NCBI RefSeq assembly: GCF_003752415.1
Contig: NZ_RKHG01000001.1
Coordinates: 930,001-994,000, forward strand
DNA: 64,000 bases
DNA from: Luteococcus japonicus
GTDB taxonomy: Bacteria; Actinomycetota; Actinomycetes; Propionibacteriales; Propionibacteriaceae
Reading direction: 5' to 3'
Of the stretch, positions 1 through 8,505 are shown in pieces (position 1 is the stretch's first letter; every line of letters begins with the position of its first letter). A program made the translations under genes and the position numbers. The notes below the pieces were generated by a model. It ran no database searches and had not been told where the DNA came from. It worked only from the letters and a program-made list of their open reading frames with translations.

Positions 1-386
1 CCCGGCCCGAAGACGCGCCCCGCGATGATGATCAGGAAGAAGATCGCCTCCAGCCCGGCTGTGCCGGCACCCAAGGGCCTCACCGCGGCACCGACCGCCG
101 ACAGCACGCCCAACAGGGCCAGTGCCTTCACATCCAGGTCGTCATTGCCCAGTTGCGTCATCACCAGCGCAATCACCACCGGCAGCACCAGCGCGAAGAC
201 CAGCGGCGTACGCCCGTCGCCGGACAGCGTCGCCCCCGGATGCCACAGCAGGGGCCAGCAGAAGGCCATCAGGGACATCACGCTGGCCACGGTGAGCATC
301 AGGGCCGAGTGCCAGGAGACGCGGACGACTCCCCTCGACTGGCTCGGGGGACGGGGATCCGGGCTTGGGGGCCGTGACTCAGCCAC
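1..386 (-). CDS. ECF transporter S component (partial, 5' part only)
   Basis: Small integral membrane subunit that would bind the vitamin in an energy-coupling-factor importer. The gene runs off the left edge, so only about 128 N-terminal residues are visible. After a Pro/Ser/Arg-rich start these form hydrophobic segments (around residues 25-45, 57-75 and 85-105, then a run into IIIAGRVFG). The GTG start at 386 overlaps the stop of the upstream ATPase by 8 bases, so it is the third gene of an S-A-T operon. Identification rests on this context and the hydrophobic profile. Because the operon lies behind a cobalamin riboswitch, cobalamin or a related corrinoid is the likely substrate. The missing C-terminus prevents family-level assignment. 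Confidence 0.7.
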   Translation of the reverse strand, partial: MAESRPPSPDPRPPSQSRGVVRVSWHSALMLTVASVMSLMAFCWPLLWHPGATLSGDGRTPLVFALVLPVVIALVMTQLGNDDLDVKALALLGVLSAVGAAVRPLGAGTAGLEAIFFLIIIAGRVFGP

Positions 387-1974
387 GTGAGACCGCCTCT
401 GCCAGCTCGTCGGGCGTGAGCAGTTCGACGGGACTGAAGACCTTGCTGGTCTGCGGCGCGAAGGTGGGTGAACTGGTGCACACGGCGCGGGTGGGGCCAT
501 CGGCGACGAGGTCACCATCGGCCATCACGATGGTGCGCTGGGTGGCTGCGGCGGCGAACTCGACGTCGTGGGTGCTGACGACGATGCAGGAGCCGGCGGC
601 GGCCAGGTCGTCGAGGATGCCGTGCAGGTGCTGCTTCATCGCGTAGTCGAGGCCCCGGGTGGGCTCATCCAACAGGATCATCGTCGGGCGCGCCGCCAAC
701 TGGATGGCCAGCACCAACGCCAGGCGTTGTCCCTCGGACAGGTCACGCGGGTGGCGTTGCGGATCGAGGTCCACCCCCAGCCGGTCCAGGATCGCAACGG
801 TGGTCCCGGCCGGCGAGGCCGTCTCCCGGTCCGCCTGGGCGCACTCCTGGGCGACGGTGGGCAGGTAGAGCAGGTCCGAGGCATTCTGTGGCACCAGCGA
901 GACCACTTCGCGGGCATGGGCGGCGTCCACCCGGCGCGGGTCCGTCCCGTCGATGTCAATCTCGCCCGAGCTGGCGGTGGCCCCTTGCAGGGCCCACATC
1001 AGGGAGGACTTCCCGGCACCATTGCGGCCCATCAGGGCGATGGTGCTGCCGCGGGTGAAGTCCAGGCTGATCCCGTTGACCGCGCAGAGGTCGTCGTAGG
1101 CCACGCGCAGGTCCCGCACACTGCAGACGATCTCCCCGGCCGGCGGCGTTTGCGCTGGCAGGGGCCGCAGCTCGATGCGCTCCGCCGTGGCGCGACGGCG
1201 GGCGTCGCGGACGCTGAGCGGAACCTCCGCCCAACCCAGCACCCGGGCCATCGCGCTGAGCGGCGGCACCACATCAGCCCGTGCCATCACCTCACCGGCG
1301 ATGCCGTACTGCACGGACCCGTCGCCGGGCAGCCAGAGGACGGTGTCGGCGTACTGCATGACGCGTTCCAGCCGGTGCTCGGCCAGCACGACGGTCAACC
1401 CCACCTCGTGCACCAGCGTGGTGATGGAGCCCAGCACGTCGGCCGCGGCATTGGGGTCCAGGGCGCTGGTGGGTTCGTCGAGCACCACGACGCGCGGTTG
1501 GGCGGCCAGCACCGCGGCGATGGCGACGCGCTGCTGCTGGCCGCCGGACAGTTCGATCAGCGGCCGACGGCGCAGGTCCGCGATGCCCATCACGTCGAGG
1601 GTCTCCTCCACCCGCTTGCGCATGGCTGCCGGATGGATGCCGAGCTGTTCCATGCCATAGGACACCTCGTCCTCGACGCGGTCGGTGACGAAACCGGACA
1701 GCGGGTTCTGCCCGACGAAACCGACCACCTCGGCCAGGTCACGCGGACGATTGCGGCGGGTCGAGCGGCCGTCGACGCGCACCTCACCGGACAGGTGCCC
1801 GCCGCTGAAGTGCGGCACCAGGCCATTGATGCTGCCCAGCAGGGTGGACTTCCCGGTTCCGGTGCGGCCCACCACCAGGCACAGGTCGCCCTCGCCGATG
1901 GTCAGGTCGACGTGTTCCAGGGTTGGCGCCTCGGCCCCGGAGTGGCGGATGCTGACGTCGTCGAAAGTGATCAC
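379..1974 (-). CDS. ECF transporter fused double ATP-binding protein
   Basis: Energises ECF-type uptake by ATP hydrolysis on the cytoplasmic face of the membrane. The 531-residue protein contains two CbiO/EcfA-like ABC domains in one chain. Domain 1 has Walker A GRTGTGKST (near residue 35), signature LSGGQQQR and Walker B VVVLDEPTSALD. Domain 2 has Walker A GRNGAGKSS, a signature-like LSEGQRLA and Walker B MILLDEPTRGLD. Such fused A subunits are usual in actinobacterial ECF transporters. The GTG start at 1974 overlaps the stop of the T-component gene (GTGA), and the 3' end overlaps the S component. A far longer open frame reaching 3588 exists in this phase, but its extra N-terminal part is only antisense or out-of-frame to ecfT and corA. 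Confidence 0.93.
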   Translation of the reverse strand: MITFDDVSIRHSGAEAPTLEHVDLTIGEGDLCLVVGRTGTGKSTLLGSINGLVPHFSGGHLSGEVRVDGRSTRRNRPRDLAEVVGFVGQNPLSGFVTDRVEDEVSYGMEQLGIHPAAMRKRVEETLDVMGIADLRRRPLIELSGGQQQRVAIAAVLAAQPRVVVLDEPTSALDPNAAADVLGSITTLVHEVGLTVVLAEHRLERVMQYADTVLWLPGDGSVQYGIAGEVMARADVVPPLSAMARVLGWAEVPLSVRDARRRATAERIELRPLPAQTPPAGEIVCSVRDLRVAYDDLCAVNGISLDFTRGSTIALMGRNGAGKSSLMWALQGATASSGEIDIDGTDPRRVDAAHAREVVSLVPQNASDLLYLPTVAQECAQADRETASPAGTTVAILDRLGVDLDPQRHPRDLSEGQRLALVLAIQLAARPTMILLDEPTRGLDYAMKQHLHGILDDLAAAGSCIVVSTHDVEFAAAATQRTIVMADGDLVADGPTRAVCTSSPTFAPQTSKVFSPVELLTPDELAEAVSRG

Positions 1975-3113
1975 AACTCGTCCTTCGGGGGTCTCGGCGT
2001 GCCCACCAGGGGCAGGGCGACGGCGGCCAGCACGGTCAGGACGCGCGGGTCCAGCATGGGCCATTCGGGTGGCGAGGTCGACGGATTGGCGACGGCCGGA
2101 GCGGCCTGGACCAGCCAGGCCGTGGCGAGGGCGGCCGCCAGGGCGCCGAAGCAGAGGACCCATTCGGGGCGGCCCCAGGCGTCGGGTCGGTAACGGGTGA
2201 CCGCAAGGCGCTGCCCGGAGCGACGCAGGCCGAACCATGCCAGCAGCAGCCCCAGCACCAGGCACAGCCAGGACCAGGGCGACGAGTCCGGGATACCGAG
2301 CAGCAGGAAGGTGCCAAAGGTGACCAGCGTCGTTGCCCCCAACAGGCAGGACGTCACCAGTCTCCCCACCGGTTCCTGCGCGTGGGTGCGGCCGTAGCCG
2401 CGGGCCTCCATACCGGCCGCGAGCTGCAGGGACCGTTCGATCGCGTCCTCCAGCACGGGCACCACCACGGCGCGCACGGCATGCCAGCCCTGACCTTGCC
2501 CGCCGCGCAGTCGGCGGGCCCGTCGCACCCGTTGGACGCTCTCCACCAGTTGCGGGGCGACGCTCAAGGCCACCACCAGGGCCACGGACACCTGGTACAG
2601 GGCCGGTGGCACGGCCTTCAGGGCGCGTTTCGGGTTGGCCAGCGCATTGGCGGCCCCGACGCACAACAGCATGGCGCCCAGACGCAGCGAGTCGTAGAGG
2701 GTGTAGAGCAGCCCGTCGACGGTGACGGGGCCGCCCAATGTGATGCCCGCCGCCCACGCCGGCAATTGCAGCCGGGGAAGGCTGAACAGGACCGCGCCGG
2801 TGCGGTTGACGCCCATCACCATCTGGAAGACCATCCTGATCCCGATCACGACCAGCGCCATCACCAGGTAGGCGCCCGCAGCGCGGGCCCATGGGGCTCG
2901 CGTGCGTCGTTCGGTGACCACCACCCAGACCAGGCCGGTCACCATCACCAGCAACAGCGGGTTGCTGACCAGGCTGACGGCCACCGCGCATCCGATCGCC
3001 CAGACCCACCACGCCATCGGGTGGATGCTTCTTCGCAGCCGGGGGCGTTGGTCTGCCACGCCGATCGCGGGCGCGACGGGTGCCGCCTGCTCGCGGGTGA
3101 CGCTGCGGGTCAC
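1971..3113 (-). CDS. ECF transporter T component (EcfT-like permease)
   Basis: Transmembrane coupling subunit that links the ATPases to the substrate-binding S subunit. The 380-residue product has an N-terminal polar stretch of about 40 residues, then hydrophobic segments (MAWWVWAIGCAVAV, LVMVTGLVWVVV and others). It contains the cytoplasmic coupling region with RRARRLRG and MEARGYGRT, a characteristic EcfT A-R-G type motif, and further C-terminal membrane segments. The GTG start at 3113 was chosen because GGAAGG lies five bases upstream and the cobalamin riboswitch ends just before it. A longer reading from 3245 would place the riboswitch inside the coding region. It is the first gene of the three-gene importer operon. 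Confidence 0.9.
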   Translation of the reverse strand: MTRSVTREQAAPVAPAIGVADQRPRLRRSIHPMAWWVWAIGCAVAVSLVSNPLLLVMVTGLVWVVVTERRTRAPWARAAGAYLVMALVVIGIRMVFQMVMGVNRTGAVLFSLPRLQLPAWAAGITLGGPVTVDGLLYTLYDSLRLGAMLLCVGAANALANPKRALKAVPPALYQVSVALVVALSVAPQLVESVQRVRRARRLRGGQGQGWHAVRAVVVPVLEDAIERSLQLAAGMEARGYGRTHAQEPVGRLVTSCLLGATTLVTFGTFLLLGIPDSSPWSWLCLVLGLLLAWFGLRRSGQRLAVTRYRPDAWGRPEWVLCFGALAAALATAWLVQAAPAVANPSTSPPEWPMLDPRVLTVLAAVALPLVGTPRPPKDEL

Positions 3114-3144
3114 GGGAACCTTCCGGCCGGGGCGTCGCCCGCAG

Positions 3145-3292
3145 GCCCAGGAGGTCTCCCGGACTCCCCCGCGGGCCACGACGGGTGTGCACCAATCCAT
3201 TGCCGACGGGCATTCCGACTCGGGTATCCAGTGGATGCACCTCACGGCTGCGGGTCAGTTCCGGTCTCGCACCGGATTTCCCCGTCGACAGC
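3145..3292 (-). promoter_or_regulatory. Cobalamin (B12) riboswitch
   Basis: Read on the minus strand, the leader carries the B12-box core: CCGGTGCGAGACCGG, then CTGACCCGCAGCCGTGAG (positions 3241-3275 on the complement). The 3' element CGGGAGACC (around 3150-3165) precedes the ECF T gene. This order matches the cobalamin riboswitch consensus. A TAGCGT hexamer at 3299-3304 could be the -10 element, putting the transcript start near 3292. Repression by adenosylcobalamin is expected. The boundaries are approximate. Confidence 0.88.
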
Positions 3293-3323
3293 CCCTCCAC
3301 GCTACTCCACCGCTGCGGTGGTC

Positions 3324-4325
3324 TCAGATCCAGTCGCGTTGGCGCAGCAGCAGGTAGAGCCCGAGCGTCGCGACCACGATCAGCACCACCGACTGCCACA
3401 GCCCGAAGGCAGACGAGAAGCCGGGATAGGGAACGTTCTGCCCGAACCAGCCGGTGATGGCGGTGGGCACTGCGATGACGGCGGCCCAACCGGCCAGCTT
3501 CTTCATCACCGTGTTGAGGCGGGAGTCCTGCAGCGAGAGGTTGGTCTCGAAGACTGATCCGATCATGTCGCGGAGGCTTTCGGTCCATTCTGCGGCACGA
3601 AGAACGTGGTCGTAGAGGTCCTCGAAATACCCGCTCATCACAGGCGGCTGCCCCTCGCCATGTGATCCGGCGCGCATCAGCCCCGACACCACCTCACGCA
3701 TCGGCAGCACCACCCGTCGCAACTGCACCAGTTCCTTGCGCAGCTGGTAGCTGGCCCTCTGCACCTGCTGGGCCTGGGAGTCCTCCGCGAAGAGCACGTC
3801 CTCCAACTCCTCGACGGCATCGTCGAGCTGTTGGATGGTCTCGAAGTGACCGTCGACGACCACGTCCAGCAGTCCGTGCACCAGCGCACCCGGCCCGCAG
3901 GCCAGCAAGTCCGGATCCTCCTGCCACCGCTGCACCACCTCGTCGATGTCGAAGCGGTCGTCGCGGCGCACCGTCACCAGCCCGCGCGGTAGCACGAAGG
4001 CGGAGATCCGGCTGGTGACCAGGCGTGACTCGTAACCGCGTTCCCGCTGCCGCAGGGAGGTGGCGTAGACGGAGACGAAATTGTGCCCGGCATGCCTGGT
4101 GGCCTTGGGCCGCTCGCCGGGGGCAACCGCATCCTCGACGGCGTGCGGGTCCAGCCCCAGCTCGGCAGCCAGCCGCTCGAGCTCGGCGACGTCACCGCCA
4201 CCAGCCAGACACAGGTCCAACCAGACGAGGCTGCCCTCCGCGGCCAGGTGCTCGTCCAGCTCCTCCAGCGGGAAGTCCGTCGCGACGAGCCGACCATGGC
4301 GCCACAGCCGGGAGCGCACTGTCAT
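3324..4325 (-). CDS. CorA-family divalent cation channel-like protein
   Basis: Predicted pentameric inner-membrane Mg2+/Co2+ transporter of the CorA superfamily, 333 residues, a normal length. A long acidic and helical cytoplasmic domain is followed by two C-terminal transmembrane helices. The first ends in [12 protein letters not shown], where classical CorA has YGMNF. The Met of the GMN selectivity motif is Gln here, a variant I believe is frequent in actinobacterial CorA-like proteins. The ATG start overlaps the NUDIX gene stop by one base (TGATG), indicating co-transcription. The ECF operon begins just downstream, so readthrough into the cobalamin riboswitch is possible. The transported ion cannot be read from sequence. 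Confidence 0.85.
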   Translation of the reverse strand: MTVRSRLWRHGRLVATDFPLEELDEHLAAEGSLVWLDLCLAGGGDVAELERLAAELGLDPHAVEDAVAPGERPKATRHAGHNFVSVYATSLRQRERGYESRLVTSRISAFVLPRGLVTVRRDDRFDIDEVVQRWQEDPDLLACGPGALVHGLLDVVVDGHFETIQQLDDAVEELEDVLFAEDSQAQQVQRASYQLRKELVQLRRVVLPMREVVSGLMRAGSHGEGQPPVMSGYFEDLYDHVLRAAEWTESLRDMIGSVFETNLSLQDSRLNTVMKKLAGWAAVIAVPTAITGWFGQNVPYPGFSSAFGLWQSVVLIVVATLGLYLLLRQRDWI

Positions 4326-4843
4326 CAGGCGTCGGTCTCGCCCAGGAAGTCCTTGGCGGCCTGCACGCCCAGCAACACCTCGGGCGGATTGGCGGCTGCC
4401 ACCCGGATCCGTCGGGTCTGGATCTCGCTCATCGGCTGCGGCAGGTCGTCGAGGTCGAACCAGCCGACGGCCACCGACTCGTCGTCGCCCACGGCCGCCT
4501 CACCGCTGACCCAGCGGGCACGGAAGGTGTGGTCCAGGTAGTCGTTCTGGTCCCCGTTGTCGTACTGCATCCGGCCGGTGGTGCTCATCCACACCATGCG
4601 CTCGATCTCGATCTCGACGCCGGCCTCCTCCTCGGCCTCGCGGATCGCGGCGACGTGCGGGTCCTCACCGGGCTCGACGATGCCGCAGATCGGAGTCCAC
4701 GAGCCATTGTCCGAGCGCTGCACGCACAACGCCTGTTCTCCCCGAGGACCCGGGCGGAGCACGACGGCGGTGGTTCCGGGCAGCCACAACAGGCTGTGTC
4801 CGAGGGACTTGCGCATTTCGACGATGAAGTCAGGTGTTGGCAT
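4325..4843 (-). CDS. NUDIX hydrolase
   Basis: Hydrolyses nucleoside diphosphate derivatives; substrate unknown. The 172-residue protein contains a NUDIX box beginning at GIVEPGEDP and continuing [12 protein letters not shown], a good match to Gx5Ex7REUxEExGU. The flanking beta-strand segments are normal ([19 protein letters not shown]). The ATG at 4843 is preferred to the much longer upstream frame, which is antisense to the carboxylase gene. A TAGTCT hexamer lies seven bases upstream with no Shine-Dalgarno, so the mRNA is probably leaderless. It is followed directly by corA. Confidence 0.88.
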   Translation of the reverse strand: MPTPDFIVEMRKSLGHSLLWLPGTTAVVLRPGPRGEQALCVQRSDNGSWTPICGIVEPGEDPHVAAIREAEEEAGVEIEIERMVWMSTTGRMQYDNGDQNDYLDHTFRARWVSGEAAVGDDESVAVGWFDLDDLPQPMSEIQTRRIRVAAANPPEVLLGVQAAKDFLGETDA

Positions 4844-4850
4844 GAGGCCC

Positions 4851-4856
4851 AGACTA
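4851..4856 (-). promoter_or_regulatory. Putative -10 element for leaderless NUDIX mRNA
   Basis: TAGTCT on the minus strand ends seven bases before the ATG at 4843 and fits the actinobacterial TANNNT -10 pattern. No ribosome-binding site is visible. The inference is transcription starting at the A of the start codon. Confidence 0.45.
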
Positions 4857-4954
4857 GTGGTGCCCGGAGGGTGGCACAGGGCTGCCGAAGACGGCCCGAA
4901 GGCCATAGACTCCGAGCAGCAAGGCCCTGCCCAAGGCCAGTTCAAGGAGGAACA

Positions 4955-6730
4955 GTGGGAAACCAGATCACCAAGGTGCTCGTGGCGAACCGCGGCGAGA
5001 TCGCCGTGCGCGTGATTCGTGCCGCAGCCGATGCCGGGATCGGAAGCGTCGCAATCTATGCAGACAGCGACTCCGAGGCCCTCTTCGTGAAGCTCGCCGA
5101 CGAGGCCTTCGCCCTCAACGGCGCCACGCCCGCCGAGACATACCTGAATGTCGAGAAGATCCTCGACGTGGCACAGCGTTCCGGCGCCAATGCAATCCAC
5201 CCCGGATACGGCTTCCTCGCCGAGAATGCAGACTTCGCCCGCGCCGTGATCGACGCCGGCCTGATCTGGATCGGCCCCTCCCCGGACGCCATCGAGAACC
5301 TCGGCGACAAGGTCAAGGCCCGTCACATCGCGCTGAAGGTGGGCGCGCCGCTCGTTCCCGGCACCCCCGATCCCGTGGCGAATGCCGACGAGGTCGTCGC
5401 GTTTGCCCAGGAGCACGGGCTGCCGATCGCCATCAAGGCCGCCTTCGGTGGTGGCGGCCGTGGCCTGAAGGTCGCCCGCACCATGGAGGAGGTGCCCGAG
5501 CTCTTCGAGTCGGCCACCCGTGAGGCCGTCACGGCCTTCGGCCGCGGTGAGTGCTTCGTCGAGCGTTACCTGGACAAGCCGCGCCACGTCGAGACCCAGT
5601 GCCTCGCCGACCAGCACGGCAATGTCGTCGTGGTCTCCACGCGCGACTGCTCGCTGCAGCGTCGCCACCAGAAGCTCGTCGAGGAGGCCCCCGCGCCCTT
5701 CCTGACCGACGACCAGCTGGAGCGGCTGTATGCCTCGTCGAAGGCGATCCTCAAGGAGGCCGGATATGTCGGTGCCGGCACCTGTGAGTTCCTCGTCGCC
5801 CAGGACGGCCTGATCTCCTTCCTCGAGGTCAACACCCGTCTGCAGGTGGAACACCCCGTCTCCGAGGAGGTCACCGGCCTCGACCTCGTCCAGCAGATGT
5901 TCCGCATCGCCAATGGCGAGGAGCTCGGCTTCGACGATCCCGAGATCCGCGGCCACTCGATCGAGTTCCGCATCAATGCCGAGGACGCGGGCCGCAACTT
6001 CATGCCTGCCCCCGGCACCCTGGTCAAGTGGCAGGCCCCCACCGGCCCCGGCGTCCGCGTCGACGAGGGCTACCACGCCGGCATGACCGTCCCCGGCTCC
6101 TTCGACTCCCTCGTGGGCAAGGTGATCGTCACCGGCACCGACCGTGCCAATGCCATCGCCCGCTCGCGTCGTGCGCTGAAGGAGATCGTGCTCGAGGGCA
6201 TGCCGACGGTGATCCCCTTCCACCAGGCCGTCCTGGATGATCCCGCCTTCATCGGTGACGGTGAGACCTTCGGTGTCTACACCAACTGGATCGAGACCGA
6301 GGCCGACCTGCAGGTCCATCCCTACACGGGCACCCTGGGTGAGGCCGACGAGGTCGAGGAGTCGCAGACCGTCGTCGTCGAGGTGAATGGCCGTCGTCTC
6401 GAGGTCAAGCTGCCCGGTGGTCTGGCCTCTTCCGGCCGTCCCGCGGGCAAGAAGGCCAAGCGTCCCACCAAGCGTGACCGTGGCGGCGCCAAGGTCAGCG
6501 AGGCCTCGGGCAATTCCGTCACCGCCCCCATGCAGGGCACCGTGGTGAAGCTGGCCGTCGAGGAGGGCCAGACCGTCGCCGAGGGTGACCTGGTGGTGGT
6601 CCTGGAGGCCATGAAGATGGAGAACCCCGTCACCGCACACCGTTCGGGCGTCATCAAGGCCGTCGGTGCCCAGGTGGGCGAGACCGTCACCGCCGGTGCC
6701 GTCCTCTGCGAGATCGACGACGCGGAGTGA
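4955..6730 (+). CDS. accA3: Acetyl-/propionyl-CoA carboxylase alpha subunit (biotin carboxylase + BCCP)
   Basis: Carboxylates its own biotin with ATP and bicarbonate and passes the carboxyl group to an acyl-CoA carboxyltransferase (fatty-acid or propionyl-CoA metabolism). The 591 residues comprise a biotin-carboxylase N-domain ([14 protein letters not shown]), an ATP-grasp domain with the glycine loop FGGGGRGLK and [12 protein letters not shown], and a C-terminal biotinyl domain with EAMKMENPV (biotinylated Lys near residue 554). Length and order match actinobacterial AccA3/AccBC proteins. The GTG at 4955 follows AAGGAGG by four bases. The carboxyltransferase partner is not in this window. 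A strong hairpin terminator follows. The name accA3 is by analogy; substrate specificity depends on the partner. Confidence 0.95.
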   Translation: MGNQITKVLVANRGEIAVRVIRAAADAGIGSVAIYADSDSEALFVKLADEAFALNGATPAETYLNVEKILDVAQRSGANAIHPGYGFLAENADFARAVIDAGLIWIGPSPDAIENLGDKVKARHIALKVGAPLVPGTPDPVANADEVVAFAQEHGLPIAIKAAFGGGGRGLKVARTMEEVPELFESATREAVTAFGRGECFVERYLDKPRHVETQCLADQHGNVVVVSTRDCSLQRRHQKLVEEAPAPFLTDDQLERLYASSKAILKEAGYVGAGTCEFLVAQDGLISFLEVNTRLQVEHPVSEEVTGLDLVQQMFRIANGEELGFDDPEIRGHSIEFRINAEDAGRNFMPAPGTLVKWQAPTGPGVRVDEGYHAGMTVPGSFDSLVGKVIVTGTDRANAIARSRRALKEIVLEGMPTVIPFHQAVLDDPAFIGDGETFGVYTNWIETEADLQVHPYTGTLGEADEVEESQTVVVEVNGRRLEVKLPGGLASSGRPAGKKAKRPTKRDRGGAKVSEASGNSVTAPMQGTVVKLAVEEGQTVAEGDLVVVLEAMKMENPVTAHRSGVIKAVGAQVGETVTAGAVLCEIDDAE

Positions 6731-6767
6731 TCCATCGTCGGCGGTGAACAGGCCGTGAAGTTCCGCC

Positions 6768-6796
6768 GAGGCGGGCCCAGAACTTGGGCCCGCCTC
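6768..6796 (+). terminator. Rho-independent-type hairpin after carboxylase gene
   Basis: A perfect 12-bp stem (GAGGCGGGCCCA paired with TGGGCCCGCCTC) with a five-base loop lies 38 bp past the carboxylase stop. It has no long T-run, as is usual in high-GC actinobacteria. Confidence 0.75.
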
Positions 6797-6819
6797 GTGC
6801 ATGCTCCACACTGGGTTAC

Positions 6820-7632
6820 ATGTTCGAGATGCTCATCGTCCTCATGGTGCTGGTCACCGTGTGGGGCCTGTTCCAGTCCAGCCGCCGCAACAAGGCCGTC
6901 GAGGCCCAGCAAGCGGCGGAGCTGGAGGCAGCCCTGACCACCAGTCGTCGGGCCGCCGACGAGGACGTCACCAAGTTCGGTGAGGAGCTGCAGCGCCTGG
7001 ACTCGCAGGTGGCCGGCCATCCCTTGGACGCCGCGATGCGGCAGGACTACGAGCGGGCCCTGGACGCCTACGAGAATGCCAAGTCCTCCCTGGCCGCCGT
7101 GACCAAGCCCGACGAGATCCGTCACGTCACCGAGGTGCTGGAGGACGGCCGCTACGCCATTGCCTGCGTCAACGCCCGCGTCGCCGGAGAACCGCTGCCG
7201 CAGAAGCGGCCACCGTGCTTCTTCAACCCCGCCCACGGGCCCAGCACGCAGAACGTGAAGTGGACTCCCCCGGGTGGCGCGGAGCGCGACATCCCGGCGT
7301 GCGCCGCCGACGCGGAGCGCGTGCTGGCCGGCGCCGACCCCTACATCCGCACCGTCCAGGTGGGCGCCCAGCGAGTGCCCTACTGGCAGGGAGGCCCCGC
7401 CTACGCCCCGTGGGCACAGGGCTACTACACCGGCTGGTCCGGCTCCAACCTGATCCGCGACATCGCCATCGGCTCGATGGTCTTCCACGGCATGAGCGGC
7501 CTGCCCTACATGATGGACGGGATGGGCGATGGCATGGGTGAGATGTTCGAGGGCTTCGGCGACGGCTTCGAGTCGATCGGCGACGGCATCGGCGGCATGT
7601 TCGACGGCATCGGCGACTTCTTCGGTGACTGA
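6820..7632 (+). CDS. Hypothetical membrane-anchored protein with Gly/Asp/Phe-rich tail
   Basis: I do not recognise this 270-residue protein. An N-terminal membrane helix (MLIVLMVLVTVWGLF) is followed by a charged, probably coiled-coil stretch (QQAAELEAALTTSRRAADEDV). A central region has paired-looking cysteines (PPCFF, PACAADAE) and an aromatic PYWQGGPAYAPW segment. The tail repeats a loose motif of Gly-Asp-Gly/Phe and Met (MGDGMGEMF, GFGDGF, GDGIGGMF). The ATG at 6820 is chosen because the membrane helix begins there. The stop overlaps the start of the next gene by eight bases, so the two are probably co-translated. The alternating glycine and aromatic tail could be an interaction or aggregation surface, but this is speculation. 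Confidence 0.75.
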   Translation: MFEMLIVLMVLVTVWGLFQSSRRNKAVEAQQAAELEAALTTSRRAADEDVTKFGEELQRLDSQVAGHPLDAAMRQDYERALDAYENAKSSLAAVTKPDEIRHVTEVLEDGRYAIACVNARVAGEPLPQKRPPCFFNPAHGPSTQNVKWTPPGGAERDIPACAADAERVLAGADPYIRTVQVGAQRVPYWQGGPAYAPWAQGYYTGWSGSNLIRDIAIGSMVFHGMSGLPYMMDGMGDGMGEMFEGFGDGFESIGDGIGGMFDGIGDFFGD

Positions 7633-8497
7633 CCCCGTCGGACGCCTCGTGACCGCCCTCGGCCTGGCCGGGGGCGGTCTTGCCGTCGGGGCACTGGCCG
7701 CCGCCCACCAGATCAGTGGCCCCCAGCGGCCGGACCTGGCCTATGCCATGAGCCCCTTCGAGGTGGGCGCGGCAGCGGAGGACGTCACCTTCCGTGCCGC
7801 CGACGGCACCCGACTGGCCGGCTGGTGGCTGGAGCGGCCCGGCAGCGAGCACGTCGTGGTGGTCAGCCACGGCCACCGCGGGTCCAAGGCGGACATGTTG
7901 GGCATCGGCCCGGGCCTGTGGTGGGCCGGCGCGTCGGTGCTGCTCTTCGACTTCCGCGGCAATGGAGACTCGGAGGACGGCCCACAGTCCCTGGCCCACT
8001 ACGAGCAGCAGGACCTCGCCGCCGCCATCGACTGGGCCGCGGAGCGCCGCCCCGGTTCCCGGATCAGCCTGCTGGGCTTCTCGATGGGTGCCGCCACCAG
8101 CATCCTGGTGGCCGCCCGTGACCGGCGCGTCGAGCGAGTACTTGCCGATTCACCCTTCGCCGACATGCACGGCGTGATCGCCTCGGCGGCGCGCGGGATG
8201 CATCTGCCGCCGGTGCCGCTGGTGGGGCTCGTCGACGTGGTGACCGGCCTGCGCTATGGCTACCGCTTCCGGGATGTGCAGCCCGTCGACGTCGTCCAGG
8301 AGATCGCACCCCGGCCGCTGCTCATCGTGCACGGCACGCAGGACCACGTGATCCCCGTCGAGCATGCCCACAGACTGGCCGACGCCGCCGGCGATGGCTG
8401 TGAACTGCGCATCGTCGACGGCGTCGACCACTGTGGTGCCTATTTCGCCGACCGGCCCGGCTACATCGAGCGGGCCGCCGACTTCCTCGGACTGTGA
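7625..8497 (+). CDS. Alpha/beta hydrolase
   Basis: Serine hydrolase of the alpha/beta fold (290 residues), substrate unknown. It shows the nucleophile elbow GFSMGA, a likely catalytic Asp in HGTQDHVIP and the His in VDHCGAY near the C-terminus. An oxyanion-side HGHRGSK loop follows the first strand. The N-terminal GLAGGGLAVGALAAA could be a membrane anchor or signal. The GTG start at 7625 overlaps the preceding gene by 8 bases. Its family resembles the DUF1749/BAAT-like dipeptidyl peptidase-type esterases often annotated as alpha/beta fold hydrolase. It is convergent with the SIR2-STAND gene, with 8 bp between the stops. Confidence 0.85.
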   Translation: MTDPVGRLVTALGLAGGGLAVGALAAAHQISGPQRPDLAYAMSPFEVGAAAEDVTFRAADGTRLAGWWLERPGSEHVVVVSHGHRGSKADMLGIGPGLWWAGASVLLFDFRGNGDSEDGPQSLAHYEQQDLAAAIDWAAERRPGSRISLLGFSMGAATSILVAARDRRVERVLADSPFADMHGVIASAARGMHLPPVPLVGLVDVVTGLRYGYRFRDVQPVDVVQEIAPRPLLIVHGTQDHVIPVEHAHRLADAAGDGCELRIVDGVDHCGAYFADRPGYIERAADFLGL

Positions 8498-8505
8498 CTG
8501 ATTAC

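Noticed and set aside
379-3588. Open frame of 1069 codons on the minus strand
   Set aside because: Only the part after 1974 encodes ABC domains. The N-terminal 530 codons overlap the T component in another phase and cross the riboswitch, with Arg/Pro/Gly-rich composition typical of a shadow frame.
4325-6811. Long frame antisense to the carboxylase, in phase with the NUDIX gene
   Set aside because: Only the part from 4843 down encodes a real domain. The rest is Gly/Asp/Leu-rich antisense sequence.
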